This document shows, in pieces, positions 9,127 to 18,188 of a stretch of DNA of 64,000 bases. Source of the DNA: Lachnospiraceae bacterium (GTDB lineage Bacteria > Bacillota > Clostridia > Lachnospirales > Lachnospiraceae); the NCBI GenBank assembly GCA_009779895.1, contig WRBB01000009.1:20760-84759 (forward strand), read 5' to 3'. Position numbers and translations under genes: made by a program. The first letter of the stretch is position 1. Every line of letters begins with the position of its first letter. The notes below the pieces were generated by a model. The model was not told where the DNA came from, did not search any database, and worked only from the letters and a program-made list of their open reading frames with translations.

Positions 9127-10310
9127 AATGAATCCCAACTCTTCTCTAAAACATTGGCAATGCTATCATGAATCGGCAAATGAATCAATTTTGTTTTTCC
9201 CAAACGAACACGAATTTTTAACAACGCATCCACTTCTTTTTTGCCTAGCAAAATGATGCAGGTATTCACATGAGTCACTCCTGCGGTAACACTTACCAAA
9301 GACGCATCAAAATCCGCTGTAATTGCAAGCACTGTTCGAAAATTACTAAAATCCCGCAAACTCTCAGCCATTAAAGCCCCCAAATGAACCTTGCTATTAA
9401 ACTTCAATAATGCCACTGTATCATAGAAAAAATTAAAATCTTCCAGAGACTTAATCTGAACATGCTGCAAGCTATCAGTGTAATAAATCACTTCCGTAGC
9501 TACCTGCGTACGAGCATAATAATACAAAATGGCCAGGGTGGTTTCCAAAAGAAAATCCTCCATCATAATGGACGCCTCGGACAAATATGCAATACGACTC
9601 ACATCAAAATATATTAAAATTCGCTCCTGGGGAGTCTCTGTATAAGGACGGACGTATAATTCTTGATACTTTGCCGTAATCTTCCAGTTCACAATTTTAA
9701 GATCATCCCCCGGCAGATAAGAACGCATATCAACATCCGGTCGTTCCTTTTTACTACCCATAAACAAAGGCGTATTTTTTGCATCTTCATTAAAATTAAG
9801 TGCCGCCAATGAATTCAATTTAATAATCCGCGGATAAACCCGTGCAGAAATTGTTGAGGGTCGTTTCACTTTCAAAGCAAATAGATTCAACAAATCCTGA
9901 ATCACAATCACATCAATCCCTACCTTATACTCCCCTCGATAAAGACAAATCAAGCGCCCTTGCCGTTCATGCTTTTCGCCCGGCAAAAGAGCCACTTCCT
10001 CCTGAAAGTCATCCATTACCACCTGAGAATAACCGGGCAAAAAAATGATTTTCAAACTCTTATAAAAAATAAAATCCTCATTTGACAAAACATACCTATA
10101 CTTTACTTCCTCTCCCTTTACCATAATCGTCGCATCTATTTCCTGATAAAGCCGAAAACGCAAATACACATAAATCAAGTACAGAAAAGAAATAAAAGGA
10201 AGGATAAGCACCATATAAAGCAAGGTATAACTCATCGCACCACCAAAAAAGCCGGCAAATAAAAAGGCCATTATAATCACAAGCAGCATAAGGATTCGAT
10301 TTTTTTTCAT
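9117..10310 (-). CDS. DUF58 domain protein
   Basis: 397 residues with two adjacent membrane segments near the N-terminus (ILMLLVIIMAFLFAGFF and YTLLYMVLILPFISFLYLIY) and then a soluble part. The DUF58 signature is clear: RPDVDMRSYLPGDDLK, VNWKITAK and LYVRPYTE, followed by a von Willebrand A-like fold (ILIYFDVSR). Proteins of this family are encoded beside MoxR ATPases and are likely partners for them. The gene overlaps moxR upstream (ATGA) and the transglutaminase downstream, so the three are co-translated. Function is inferred from context only. Confidence 0.88.
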   Translation of the reverse strand: MKKNRILMLLVIIMAFLFAGFFGGAMSYTLLYMVLILPFISFLYLIYVYLRFRLYQEIDATIMVKGEEVKYRYVLSNEDFIFYKSLKIIFLPGYSQVVMDDFQEEVALLPGEKHERQGRLICLYRGEYKVGIDVIVIQDLLNLFALKVKRPSTISARVYPRIIKLNSLAALNFNEDAKNTPLFMGSKKERPDVDMRSYLPGDDLKIVNWKITAKYQELYVRPYTETPQERILIYFDVSRIAYLSEASIMMEDFLLETTLAILYYYARTQVATEVIYYTDSLQHVQIKSLEDFNFFYDTVALLKFNSKVHLGALMAESLRDFSNFRTVLAITADFDASLVSVTAGVTHVNTCIILLGKKEVDALLKIRVRLGKTKLIHLPIHDSIANVLEKSWDSLCV

Positions 10311-11239
10311 ATCGGCACTTTCACCCGGCGCACAATATCAGCGATAATAGACTGTGGCGTTTTCTTATTCATCCGTGCTTCAACGGTTAAAACCAAGCGA
10401 TGGCTAAGTACATGAACAATCACTTTTTGCACATCGTCAGGGGTTACAAAATCTCGACCATTCACATAAGCACACGCTCTGGCGGCACTAATGAAACCCA
10501 ATGTCGCCCGTGGACTACCGCCTAAAGTTAACCATTTGCTTTCTCTGGTTGCCGTAATCAGCTTTACAATGTATTGAATGATTTCCTCACAAACGAAAAC
10601 ATTTTGTACTTCTTGGCGCATACATATCAACTCGTTTCGTTTGAGCACCGGCTTCGCTTGTAAGGCTGTATAACCCTCTACATAATTGTTGGACATCAGC
10701 CTTTCCGCATGGATATCCGGATAACCAATGGAAAGTTTCATCAAAAAACGATCCAACTGGGCTTCCGGCAAATTGTGGGTACCAACAAATTCAATGGGAT
10801 TTTGCGTCGCAATAATCATAAAAGGGTCCGGCAATAGATACGTTACCTTATCCACTGTAACCTGCTGCTCCTGCATGGACTCCAAAAGAGCCGATTGGGT
10901 TTTGGGTGAAGCCCGGTTTATCTCATCCACTAACACAATATTGTGCATAATGGCTCCGGGAACATATAAAAATTCCCCCTCTTTCATATTAAACACCGAA
11001 GCCCCTATTACATCACCCGGCAGGGTGTCCGGTGTAAACTGAATCCGGGCAAAATCACAATCTACAGAAGCGGCTAATAAATTGGCTAAGGTAGTCTTTC
11101 CCACTCCCGGTACATCTTCAATCAGCAAGTGCCCACCAGCCAATAATGTAATAATACTAAGCTCTACAACATCATTTTTACCTACCAAAAACGCACTGAT
11201 ATTATCCATAATTTTTCCGGCATACTTATAATGAATCAT
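10307..11239 (-). CDS. MoxR-family AAA+ ATPase
   Basis: 310 residues, usual for MoxR. Walker A is GVGKTTLANLL, Walker B VLVDEINRASPKTQ, sensor ATQNPIE, with an arginine-finger region LPEAQLDRFLMK and the C-terminal lid GGSPRA. MoxR proteins act as chaperone-like ATPases that activate or assemble a partner, here most likely the DUF58 and transglutaminase proteins encoded directly after it with overlaps. The ATG overlaps the aspS stop as ATGA and has an AAAGGA site, so the envelope trio is joined to the tRNA-synthetase genes in one transcript. Confidence 0.92.
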   Translation of the reverse strand: MIHYKYAGKIMDNISAFLVGKNDVVELSIITLLAGGHLLIEDVPGVGKTTLANLLAASVDCDFARIQFTPDTLPGDVIGASVFNMKEGEFLYVPGAIMHNIVLVDEINRASPKTQSALLESMQEQQVTVDKVTYLLPDPFMIIATQNPIEFVGTHNLPEAQLDRFLMKLSIGYPDIHAERLMSNNYVEGYTALQAKPVLKRNELICMRQEVQNVFVCEEIIQYIVKLITATRESKWLTLGGSPRATLGFISAARACAYVNGRDFVTPDDVQKVIVHVLSHRLVLTVEARMNKKTPQSIIADIVRRVKVPI

Positions 11240-13023
11240 TGAAATTCCTTTCGTTTGATTCCCAACTCATCCAGTTGCTTCTCATCAACCACGTCGGGAG
11301 CCTGTGTCATCAAACATACTGCCTCTTTATTTTTGGGAAATGCAATTACGTCCCGAATGCTCTCTTTCTTCGCCATAATCATAATCATTCTATCAAATCC
11401 ATAGGCCAATCCTGCATGTGGCGGCACCCCAAATTTAAACGCATCCAGCAAAAATCCAAACTGCGCCTGAGCTTGTTCTTGAGAAAATCCCAGTATTTCA
11501 AACATCTTGCTTTGAATATCTCCCTGGTGAATCCGTACGCTACCCCCACCGATTTCATTGCCATTTAAAATAATATCATAGGCTTTTGCACGGACTTTTT
11601 CAGGCGCAGTATCCAATAAAGCAACATCCTCATCCATTGGCATGGTAAAGGGGTGATGCATGGCTGTAAAGCGCTCCTGTTCTTCATTCCACTCCAACAA
11701 GGGAAACGCGGTAATCCAAACAAAATTAAATTCATCTTGCTTCCGTATTTCCAGTTGCCTAGCAATTTCTAAGCGCAAATTACCCAATACATCCCAAACT
11801 ATCTTGTTTTTGTCTGCTGCAAACAGCAATAAATCCCCTGTCTCACCTTGCATCACATGAATCAAAGCTGACATTTCATCCTCTGTCATAAATTTGCCAA
11901 ACGACGATTTGATGCTACCATCTTCTTGGATGGCAACATAAGCCAGTCCTTTTGCCCCAAAGTCCTTGACAAAATCAACCAACTTGTCGATTTTTTTGCG
12001 CGGCATAGCACCTTGCCCTTTGGCATTGATACCACGTACCGTACCACCGGCCTTTATCGCCCCTTGGAATACCACAAAAGCACAATCCTGAACCGTTTCC
12101 GTTACATCAACCAACTCCATGCCAAAACGCAAGTCAGGCTTATCAGAACCAAAACGATCCATGGCCTCCTGCCAAGTCAAACGTGAAAATGGCAAAACCA
12201 GTTCTACATCCATCATCTCCCGAAACAAACAAGCCAATAACTTTTCATTTACAGCAATCACATCTTCCACCGAAACAAAAGACATTTCCATGTCTATTTG
12301 CGTAAATTCAGGCTGCCGGTCGGCACGCAAATCCTCATCCCTAAAACATTTCACAATTTGGAAATAACGATCGTACCCTGCACACATCAACAACTGCTTA
12401 TAAATCTGCGGTGATTGAGGCAACCCGTAAAACTGCCCCGGATTTACACGACTAGGCACCAGATAATCACGAGCACCCTCCGGGGTGCTTTTACCCAAAA
12501 TCGGTGTTTCAATCTCCAAAAATCCTTCTGCTGCCAAAAATTGCCGGGTCAGAGCTGCCACCTGGCTACGCAGGATAATATTACGCTGCAAATCCGGACA
12601 ACGCAAATCCAAATAACGATGTTTCAAACGCAACTCTTCTTTGGTTTTTAAATCTTCTTCAATGGGAAACGGCGGTGTCTCGGATTCTGACAAAATACGC
12701 AATTCACTGGGAAAAACCTCTACTTCACCTGTGCGTAACTTGGGGTTTACTGCGCCTGAGCGTTTTTGCACCGTCCCCACCACTGCAACCACAAATTCAC
12801 TACGCAACTTTCCGGCCTTTTCAATGATTTCTGCCGCTGTTTTCCCCTCTTCACAAACCACCTGAATCATACCTGCACGATCCCGCACATCCACAAAGAC
12901 CAAACCACCCTTATTTCGATTTTTCTGAACCCAACCCATAATCGTCACACTTTCACCGATATTTTGAGCCGAAAGCTCACCGCAACGATGGGTCCTTTGT
13001 AAATTTAACATTGACTCTGCCAT
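11236..13023 (-). CDS. aspS: Aspartyl-tRNA synthetase
   Basis: Class II synthetase of 595 residues that charges tRNA-Asp. It shows the bacterial layout: N-terminal OB-fold anticodon-binding domain (TIMGWVQKNRNKGGLVFVD), motif 2 (FRDEDLRADRQPEFTQ), the GAD insertion at about 300-420 and motif 3 (GLAYGFDRMIMI). Whether it also charges tRNA-Asn was not tested. The gene follows hisS by 40 bases and overlaps moxR by four bases. hisS-aspS pairing is common in Firmicutes. Confidence 0.96.
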   Translation of the reverse strand: MAESMLNLQRTHRCGELSAQNIGESVTIMGWVQKNRNKGGLVFVDVRDRAGMIQVVCEEGKTAAEIIEKAGKLRSEFVVAVVGTVQKRSGAVNPKLRTGEVEVFPSELRILSESETPPFPIEEDLKTKEELRLKHRYLDLRCPDLQRNIILRSQVAALTRQFLAAEGFLEIETPILGKSTPEGARDYLVPSRVNPGQFYGLPQSPQIYKQLLMCAGYDRYFQIVKCFRDEDLRADRQPEFTQIDMEMSFVSVEDVIAVNEKLLACLFREMMDVELVLPFSRLTWQEAMDRFGSDKPDLRFGMELVDVTETVQDCAFVVFQGAIKAGGTVRGINAKGQGAMPRKKIDKLVDFVKDFGAKGLAYVAIQEDGSIKSSFGKFMTEDEMSALIHVMQGETGDLLLFAADKNKIVWDVLGNLRLEIARQLEIRKQDEFNFVWITAFPLLEWNEEQERFTAMHHPFTMPMDEDVALLDTAPEKVRAKAYDIILNGNEIGGGSVRIHQGDIQSKMFEILGFSQEQAQAQFGFLLDAFKFGVPPHAGLAYGFDRMIMIMAKKESIRDVIAFPKNKEAVCLMTQAPDVVDEKQLDELGIKRKEFQ

Positions 13024-13063
13024 GTTTTCTCCTTTGTTTTTCTATCATGCTATTTTCTATACA

Positions 13064-14314
13064 TTATTTTTGATAAACATCAACAATCGACTTATAACCT
13101 GCTGCAAGCAACTGCTCTTTTTGAAACTTCTTATTCTTTTTCATCGGCACAATCAAAACATCCTTGCCTGCTTGCCGCTCTGCCTTTGCCAACTGAAATA
13201 CCTGCAATAATTCCACCGTAGGTAAATCTTTTTCCAATAAATAAACCAGCTTTTCTTTGCGACCCGGAATCTGAAACCCCTTTTCCAATAAAAGCATAAT
13301 GATTCGCTCAAAACCAATGGAGAAACCAACGGCGGGGGTATTTTGTCCCGTAAACTTGCCAATCATCTCATCATAACGACCACCACCGGCAACAGAACCA
13401 GGAAAACCGTTTATATTAATCTCAAAAATGGTACCTGTATAATAAGACTGCCCGCGCACCATAGTTGGTTGAAATTGAATCTGAAACGCACATTCTTTGG
13501 CCGATTCCACGCAAGAAATAATGGTTTCCATAGAGGTAACAGCCGCTTCACTTAAATAGTCACCCAGCTTTTCTTTACACATTTTTACCCCGGCCAAATC
13601 ATGGGTGATTTCTTGGAATAAGGTCAAATACTTCACCACAACATCTTTGCCATACCCTAGTGCTTCCAACTCCAAGCCGACTTTTTGGGCACCAATTTTA
13701 TCCATTTTATCCAAGATAATAAACACATCATCAAAATCTTTTTCTTGAAAACCGGAATAAGCCGCCATGGCCTTTAAAAAACGTCTGTCATTGATCACAA
13801 CCGTAAAATCACAAAAACCCAACTGACCAATCATATTTGCGGTGGCCAAAATCAGTTCAATCTCCGCCACATAAGAACTTTCACCAAGCACATCAATATC
13901 ACATTGCATAAATTGGCGAAAACGTCCTTTCTGCGGACGGTCCGCCCGCCAGACATTGCCGATTTGCATCGCCTTAAAAGGAGCAGGCAGCACATTGGCA
14001 TGATTGGCATAATAACGTGCCAAAGGCAGGGTCAAATCATAGCGCATCCCACAGTCTACCACCTCATCTTCTTTGGTCGCTGTCCCAATGTTCAGTTTTT
14101 CGCCTCGCTTTAATACCTTAAAAATCAACTTTTCGTTGTCGCCGCCCTGCTTGCTGCATAGATTCTCTATATGCTCCATACAAGGGGTGTCCATAGAAGA
14201 AAATCCATAAGAAGCATAAGTTTCTTTCACCAGATGAATCACGTAATCACGCACCGCCATTTCATCCGGCAGAATATCTTTCATCCCTGTTACAGGTTTT
14301 TTCTTTAAAGCCAT
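13064..14314 (-). CDS. hisS: Histidyl-tRNA synthetase
   Basis: Class II synthetase of 416 residues that charges tRNA-His. Visible landmarks are YDLTLPLARYYAN, motif 2 (QIGNVWRADRPQKGRFRQF), the histidine-binding stretch GGRYDEMIGKF, motif 3 in GFSIGFERI, and the C-terminal anticodon-binding domain. The ATG has an AAGGAGAGG site and lies within the last codons of hemZ (10-base overlap). There is no room for a T-box leader, so regulation must come from further upstream in the operon. Confidence 0.96.
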   Translation of the reverse strand: MALKKKPVTGMKDILPDEMAVRDYVIHLVKETYASYGFSSMDTPCMEHIENLCSKQGGDNEKLIFKVLKRGEKLNIGTATKEDEVVDCGMRYDLTLPLARYYANHANVLPAPFKAMQIGNVWRADRPQKGRFRQFMQCDIDVLGESSYVAEIELILATANMIGQLGFCDFTVVINDRRFLKAMAAYSGFQEKDFDDVFIILDKMDKIGAQKVGLELEALGYGKDVVVKYLTLFQEITHDLAGVKMCKEKLGDYLSEAAVTSMETIISCVESAKECAFQIQFQPTMVRGQSYYTGTIFEININGFPGSVAGGGRYDEMIGKFTGQNTPAVGFSIGFERIIMLLLEKGFQIPGRKEKLVYLLEKDLPTVELLQVFQLAKAERQAGKDVLIVPMKKNKKFQKEQLLAAGYKSIVDVYQK

Positions 14315-15702
14315 TTTTCCTCTCCTTTACGCACAATCATCTCGTCTACTCTATCTATGTAAGCGGCAATATCCTTAACGTTTTCCATACGCCGAATCTT
14401 TTTTGCCTGACTTGACACAAGCATTTTACTCACAGCACCTGCACCCGCTGCCCAAATACTTTGTTTTTCTTCCATAATAAGTATATTGTAAATTCCCGCT
14501 TTGTCAACCTTGGCATACCCAACATTTTCAAAATTTCCCGCAATATTTTTTTGTCGATAAAGATAATAAGGAAACATTTCCATTTTATCGGCTCCTTGCC
14601 GAGCTAAATCCATCATCTGTGCATAAACCTTCCCTTGTTCTACAACTTCCGGTCTTTCCCACGCATACCTCGCGCCCCGCTTCATTGCCAAAGCATGGAC
14701 GGTCAAACTATCCGGATCAAGTGCGATTATTTGTGCCAATGTATCCTGCACATCCTCTCGCTCCTCCCCCGGCAAACCAACAATCACATCCATATTGATC
14801 TGATGAAATCCACATTCTCTCGCCAAAGAAAAACTCGTTTTGACCTGGAGAACACTATGCCTGCGACCAATACGTTTTAACGTCTTATCCTGCATCGTCT
14901 GGGGATTAATCGAAATACGAGAAATATCAAAGGAACGAAGCAATTTCAACTTTTCCCATGTAATCGTATCCGCACGTCCTGCCTCAACGGTATATTCCAA
15001 CAAATGCTCCATCGAAAAATGATTTGCTATGGTAGATAACACCTGTTCCAATTGCTCCGTCGTTAAAGTTGTAGGGGTTCCGCCACCGATATAAATGGTC
15101 TGTAGCATTTTCCCTTTTGTAAATGCCCCAATGGCGGCAAGTTCTTTACACAAGGCGTCTACATAAGCATCCACCCGATTTTGCCAATGCCTGATATCCC
15201 CACTGGAAAAAGAACAATAATAACAAATGCCGGGACAAAACGGAATACCTACATACAAACTAAACCCATCCTGCTGATTCACCGGCTGCAACAAAATCTG
15301 CTCTCTTTGCGCTATTTCTACAGCTAATTTTGCCTTTTCTTGAGATATTTCATAAGTCTCTTTTAAATAACAAACAACCTCGGAGGTTTCCTTACCTTGC
15401 TCTATTTCCCGAAAAGCCAATTTGCTCGGCCGCACCCCCGTCAACATGCCCCATGGCAATGTTTTTTTTGTTTCTCTCACCAAAAAATAATATACTTGAC
15501 GGGTCATTTCCTGTTTGCTGTTTTGCTTCTCTTTTTCAAAGTTTACAGAAAAGCAAGCCCCACTCTCCAATCTTAACTGTAGCATCGAAACTTGCTTTTT
15601 CTTTATTATTTTCTGTTTTATTTCACAATTTGGAAAAAATGCTTTGCACAAATGAAATATACTATACATCAGACCCGTATCACTACATGAAATTACAATC
15701 AT
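14305..15702 (-). CDS. hemZ: HemZ-type radical SAM coproporphyrinogen dehydrogenase
   Basis: Oxygen-independent enzyme family that converts coproporphyrinogen III to protoporphyrinogen IX, using S-adenosylmethionine and a [4Fe-4S] cluster. The 465-residue protein has an N-terminal domain of about 150 residues typical of HemZ, then the cluster motif CPGICYYC, the GGGTPT motif and a conserved barrel (SINPQTMQDKTLKRIGR; HQINMDVIVGLPGE). It starts six bases after rel and overlaps hisS. No other haem genes are nearby, so the substrate assignment rests on family similarity; HemW-like roles are less likely because of the N-terminal domain. Confidence 0.88.
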   Translation of the reverse strand: MIVISCSDTGLMYSIFHLCKAFFPNCEIKQKIIKKKQVSMLQLRLESGACFSVNFEKEKQNSKQEMTRQVYYFLVRETKKTLPWGMLTGVRPSKLAFREIEQGKETSEVVCYLKETYEISQEKAKLAVEIAQREQILLQPVNQQDGFSLYVGIPFCPGICYYCSFSSGDIRHWQNRVDAYVDALCKELAAIGAFTKGKMLQTIYIGGGTPTTLTTEQLEQVLSTIANHFSMEHLLEYTVEAGRADTITWEKLKLLRSFDISRISINPQTMQDKTLKRIGRRHSVLQVKTSFSLARECGFHQINMDVIVGLPGEEREDVQDTLAQIIALDPDSLTVHALAMKRGARYAWERPEVVEQGKVYAQMMDLARQGADKMEMFPYYLYRQKNIAGNFENVGYAKVDKAGIYNILIMEEKQSIWAAGAGAVSKMLVSSQAKKIRRMENVKDIAAYIDRVDEMIVRKGEEKWL

Positions 15703-15707
15703 TTTAA

Positions 15708-18008
15708 CTAACCTACGGCTCTTTCAATATCAATCACGCCCTCTATTTGTCGCATCTTCTCGGCAATTTTCCCCAACTCACCACGGCTTCTTACAATAAA
15801 ACCCATCTCTACGGTCGCAGTTCCTTTTTTGCTGCTACGGACATTCATAGACTTTAAATCAATTTGATTTTCCGTAAAGACTTTTGTAATCTCCAACAAA
15901 ATACCCTGCCTATCTCTGGTATACAAATTCAATTCTGCCAAATATTTGCCGCCGTCTTCCGAACCTGCTGAAAGCTCCCACTCAGCGTTAATCAGCCTTT
16001 CACGCTCCGCATCGGTCATATTGATAATATTATGACAATCCGTGCGATGAATCGACATACCACGGCCTCTGGTCACAAAACCAACAATTTCATCACCCGG
16101 CAGTGGGGTACAACATTTTGAAAAGCGCACCGCAATGTCATCAATGCCTTTGACCACAATACCACTTTTATTTTTTCCAATATGAACCGGACGAGCATTT
16201 ACACCTGAAAGTTTTTCCAGAATATCCTCATCTAAAATCTCTTTTTTATGGTCTTGCCGATAACCCTCCATCAGGCGATTGAGCACCTGACCCTCTTTGA
16301 TACCACCGTGACCAATGGCCGCCAAAGCCGCATCCCAATCACGAAAGCCATATTTTTTCATAACACTTTCCATATATTGGGGTTTCATCACATCAGACAA
16401 TTTCACTTTCTTTGTCTTTGCGTAGTTTGCAAGCATTTCTTTGCCGTGAATAATGTTTTCTTCTTTTAACTCTTTTTTGAACCATTGGTTGATTTTATTT
16501 TTTGCTTGGGTACTTTTGACAATGCTTAACCAATCCCGGCTAGGTCCACGGGAATTTTGAGATGTTAATATCTCAATGCGATCGCCATTTTGAATTTGAT
16601 ACTCAATCGATACCAAGCGTCCATTTACCCGGGCTCCTACCATCTTGTTGCCCACAGCACTATGAATGGAATAAGCAAAGTCCACGGGCGTGGAGCCATT
16701 GGGTAGATTTTTCACATCACCATTGGGCGTAAAACAATAAACATCCTCAGAAAACAAATCCAAGTCGCCTTTTAATAAACTTAAAAATTCTTTGTTGTCC
16801 GAAAGATCACGCTGCCACTCTAAAATCTGACGTAACCATGTGAGTTTTTCCTCTTCTTGCGCCGCTGTGTTTTGGCCCTTGCTACCCTCTTTATACTTCC
16901 AATGAGCCGCAATCCCATACTCCGCTGTTTTATGCATCTCTTCGGTTCGAATTTGAATCTCAAAAGGCTGACCAAAAGGACCCATCAAGGTCGTATGCAA
17001 AGACTGATACATATTCACCTTTGGCATGGCAATATAATCCTTAAAACGCCCCGGTATCGGCGTAAACATCTCATGAATCAAACCCAAAGCACCATAACAA
17101 TCCTTGACGCTTTTGACAATAATACGTACCGCAAATAAATCATACACCTGATCCAAAGTCTTGTCTTGATTAATCATCTTTCGATAGATGCTGAAAATAT
17201 GCTTTACCCGACCATAAACCTGCGCCTCTATAAAACCCTCTTGTAAATGTTCGCTCACCTCAACTACAATCTGCTGTACAAACTCTTCCCGCTCAGTTTT
17301 TTGTTCATTTAACTCTTCCACCAAAGTATAATATGACTCCGGTTCTGAATATTTCAAAGCCAAATCATCCAATTCAATCTTAATGCGGGAAATCCCCAAA
17401 CGCTGTGCAATAGGCGCATAAATATCCATGGTCTCCCGCGCTTTTTCCTTTTGCTTCGCAGGGGTCATAAACTCCAAAGTACGCATATTGTGCAAGCGGT
17501 CTGCTAATTTAATAATAATCACACGAATGTCTTTTGCCATCGCCAAAAACATCTTCCGCAAATTTTCCGCTTGAATCTCTAATTTATCTTGGTCATAAGA
17601 AAGTTTGTTTAATTTGGTCACACCATCTACCAAAAGACCAACCTCATGGCCAAAACCGGCCTCTACCTCTTCTAAGGTCATAGAGGTATCTTCCACCGCA
17701 TCATGAAGCATGCCCGCCAAAATGGTTTCTTTGTCCATCTCCAAACTAGCAAGGATAATCCCCACCCACAGCGGGTGAATGATATAAGGCTCACCGGATT
17801 TTCGTATTTGACCTGCATGCGCTGCAGTTGCAATGGCATAGGCCTTTTCCAATTGAGACACATCACCTGAGGGGTGATAGGCTTTTACCTGTAAAATCAG
17901 CTCATCAAACAATTGGTTGGGTTCTTGATGCGCTTCCGGTGTTTTTATGGCACGATTGTCAATCATTTCTAAATTTTTATTCAATTCTACATATTCTAAC
18001 CCTGCCAC
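15708..18008 (-). CDS. rel: Bifunctional (p)ppGpp synthetase/hydrolase
   Basis: Makes and degrades the alarmone (p)ppGpp. The 766-residue protein has the full RelA/SpoT order: HD hydrolase domain with an intact HD pair (GMLHDAVEDT, His102-Asp103), synthetase domain (GRFKDYIAMPK, YQSLHTT, EIQIRTEEMH), TGS domain (VYCFTPNGDVKNLP), zinc-finger region with CCTPLPGDE and a C-terminal ACT domain. The RFKD motif is the form found in enzymes able to do both reactions. The start is GTG at 18008, about six bases after GGAGGTG; an upstream ATG would include that site. It leads the rel-hemZ-hisS-aspS-moxR-DUF58-transglutaminase run. Confidence 0.95.
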   Translation of the reverse strand: MAGLEYVELNKNLEMIDNRAIKTPEAHQEPNQLFDELILQVKAYHPSGDVSQLEKAYAIATAAHAGQIRKSGEPYIIHPLWVGIILASLEMDKETILAGMLHDAVEDTSMTLEEVEAGFGHEVGLLVDGVTKLNKLSYDQDKLEIQAENLRKMFLAMAKDIRVIIIKLADRLHNMRTLEFMTPAKQKEKARETMDIYAPIAQRLGISRIKIELDDLALKYSEPESYYTLVEELNEQKTEREEFVQQIVVEVSEHLQEGFIEAQVYGRVKHIFSIYRKMINQDKTLDQVYDLFAVRIIVKSVKDCYGALGLIHEMFTPIPGRFKDYIAMPKVNMYQSLHTTLMGPFGQPFEIQIRTEEMHKTAEYGIAAHWKYKEGSKGQNTAAQEEEKLTWLRQILEWQRDLSDNKEFLSLLKGDLDLFSEDVYCFTPNGDVKNLPNGSTPVDFAYSIHSAVGNKMVGARVNGRLVSIEYQIQNGDRIEILTSQNSRGPSRDWLSIVKSTQAKNKINQWFKKELKEENIIHGKEMLANYAKTKKVKLSDVMKPQYMESVMKKYGFRDWDAALAAIGHGGIKEGQVLNRLMEGYRQDHKKEILDEDILEKLSGVNARPVHIGKNKSGIVVKGIDDIAVRFSKCCTPLPGDEIVGFVTRGRGMSIHRTDCHNIINMTDAERERLINAEWELSAGSEDGGKYLAELNLYTRDRQGILLEITKVFTENQIDLKSMNVRSSKKGTATVEMGFIVRSRGELGKIAEKMRQIEGVIDIERAVG

Positions 18009-18091
18009 AAACTCACCTCCTTTTTTCGATTTTTGCCTTACCATAAATCAATCAAATTTGAAAAAATGTAGTTTTCAATTTTTCACTAACT

Positions 18092-18122
18092 TAACCTCCC
18101 AAATTCAAAATTCGGGAGGTTA
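18092..18122. other. Strong hairpin between the sensor kinase and rel genes
   Basis: TAACCTCCC plus AATT pairs with AATT plus GGGAGGTTA around a three-base loop with one A-C mismatch. Neither side is followed by a good T run, so it is either a weak terminator or processing point after the kinase gene, or a structure in the rel leader. Confidence 0.5.
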
Positions 18123-18188
18123 TTTATCGAATTTCATTTAAACTTTATTCTATAACATTTTAGGCGAATTGTAAAGTTGGCAAAACCC

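Noticed and set aside
18092..18122. Firm terminator between the hybrid kinase and rel
   Set aside because: The stem is good but neither strand has a T tract, so it is listed as a hairpin only.
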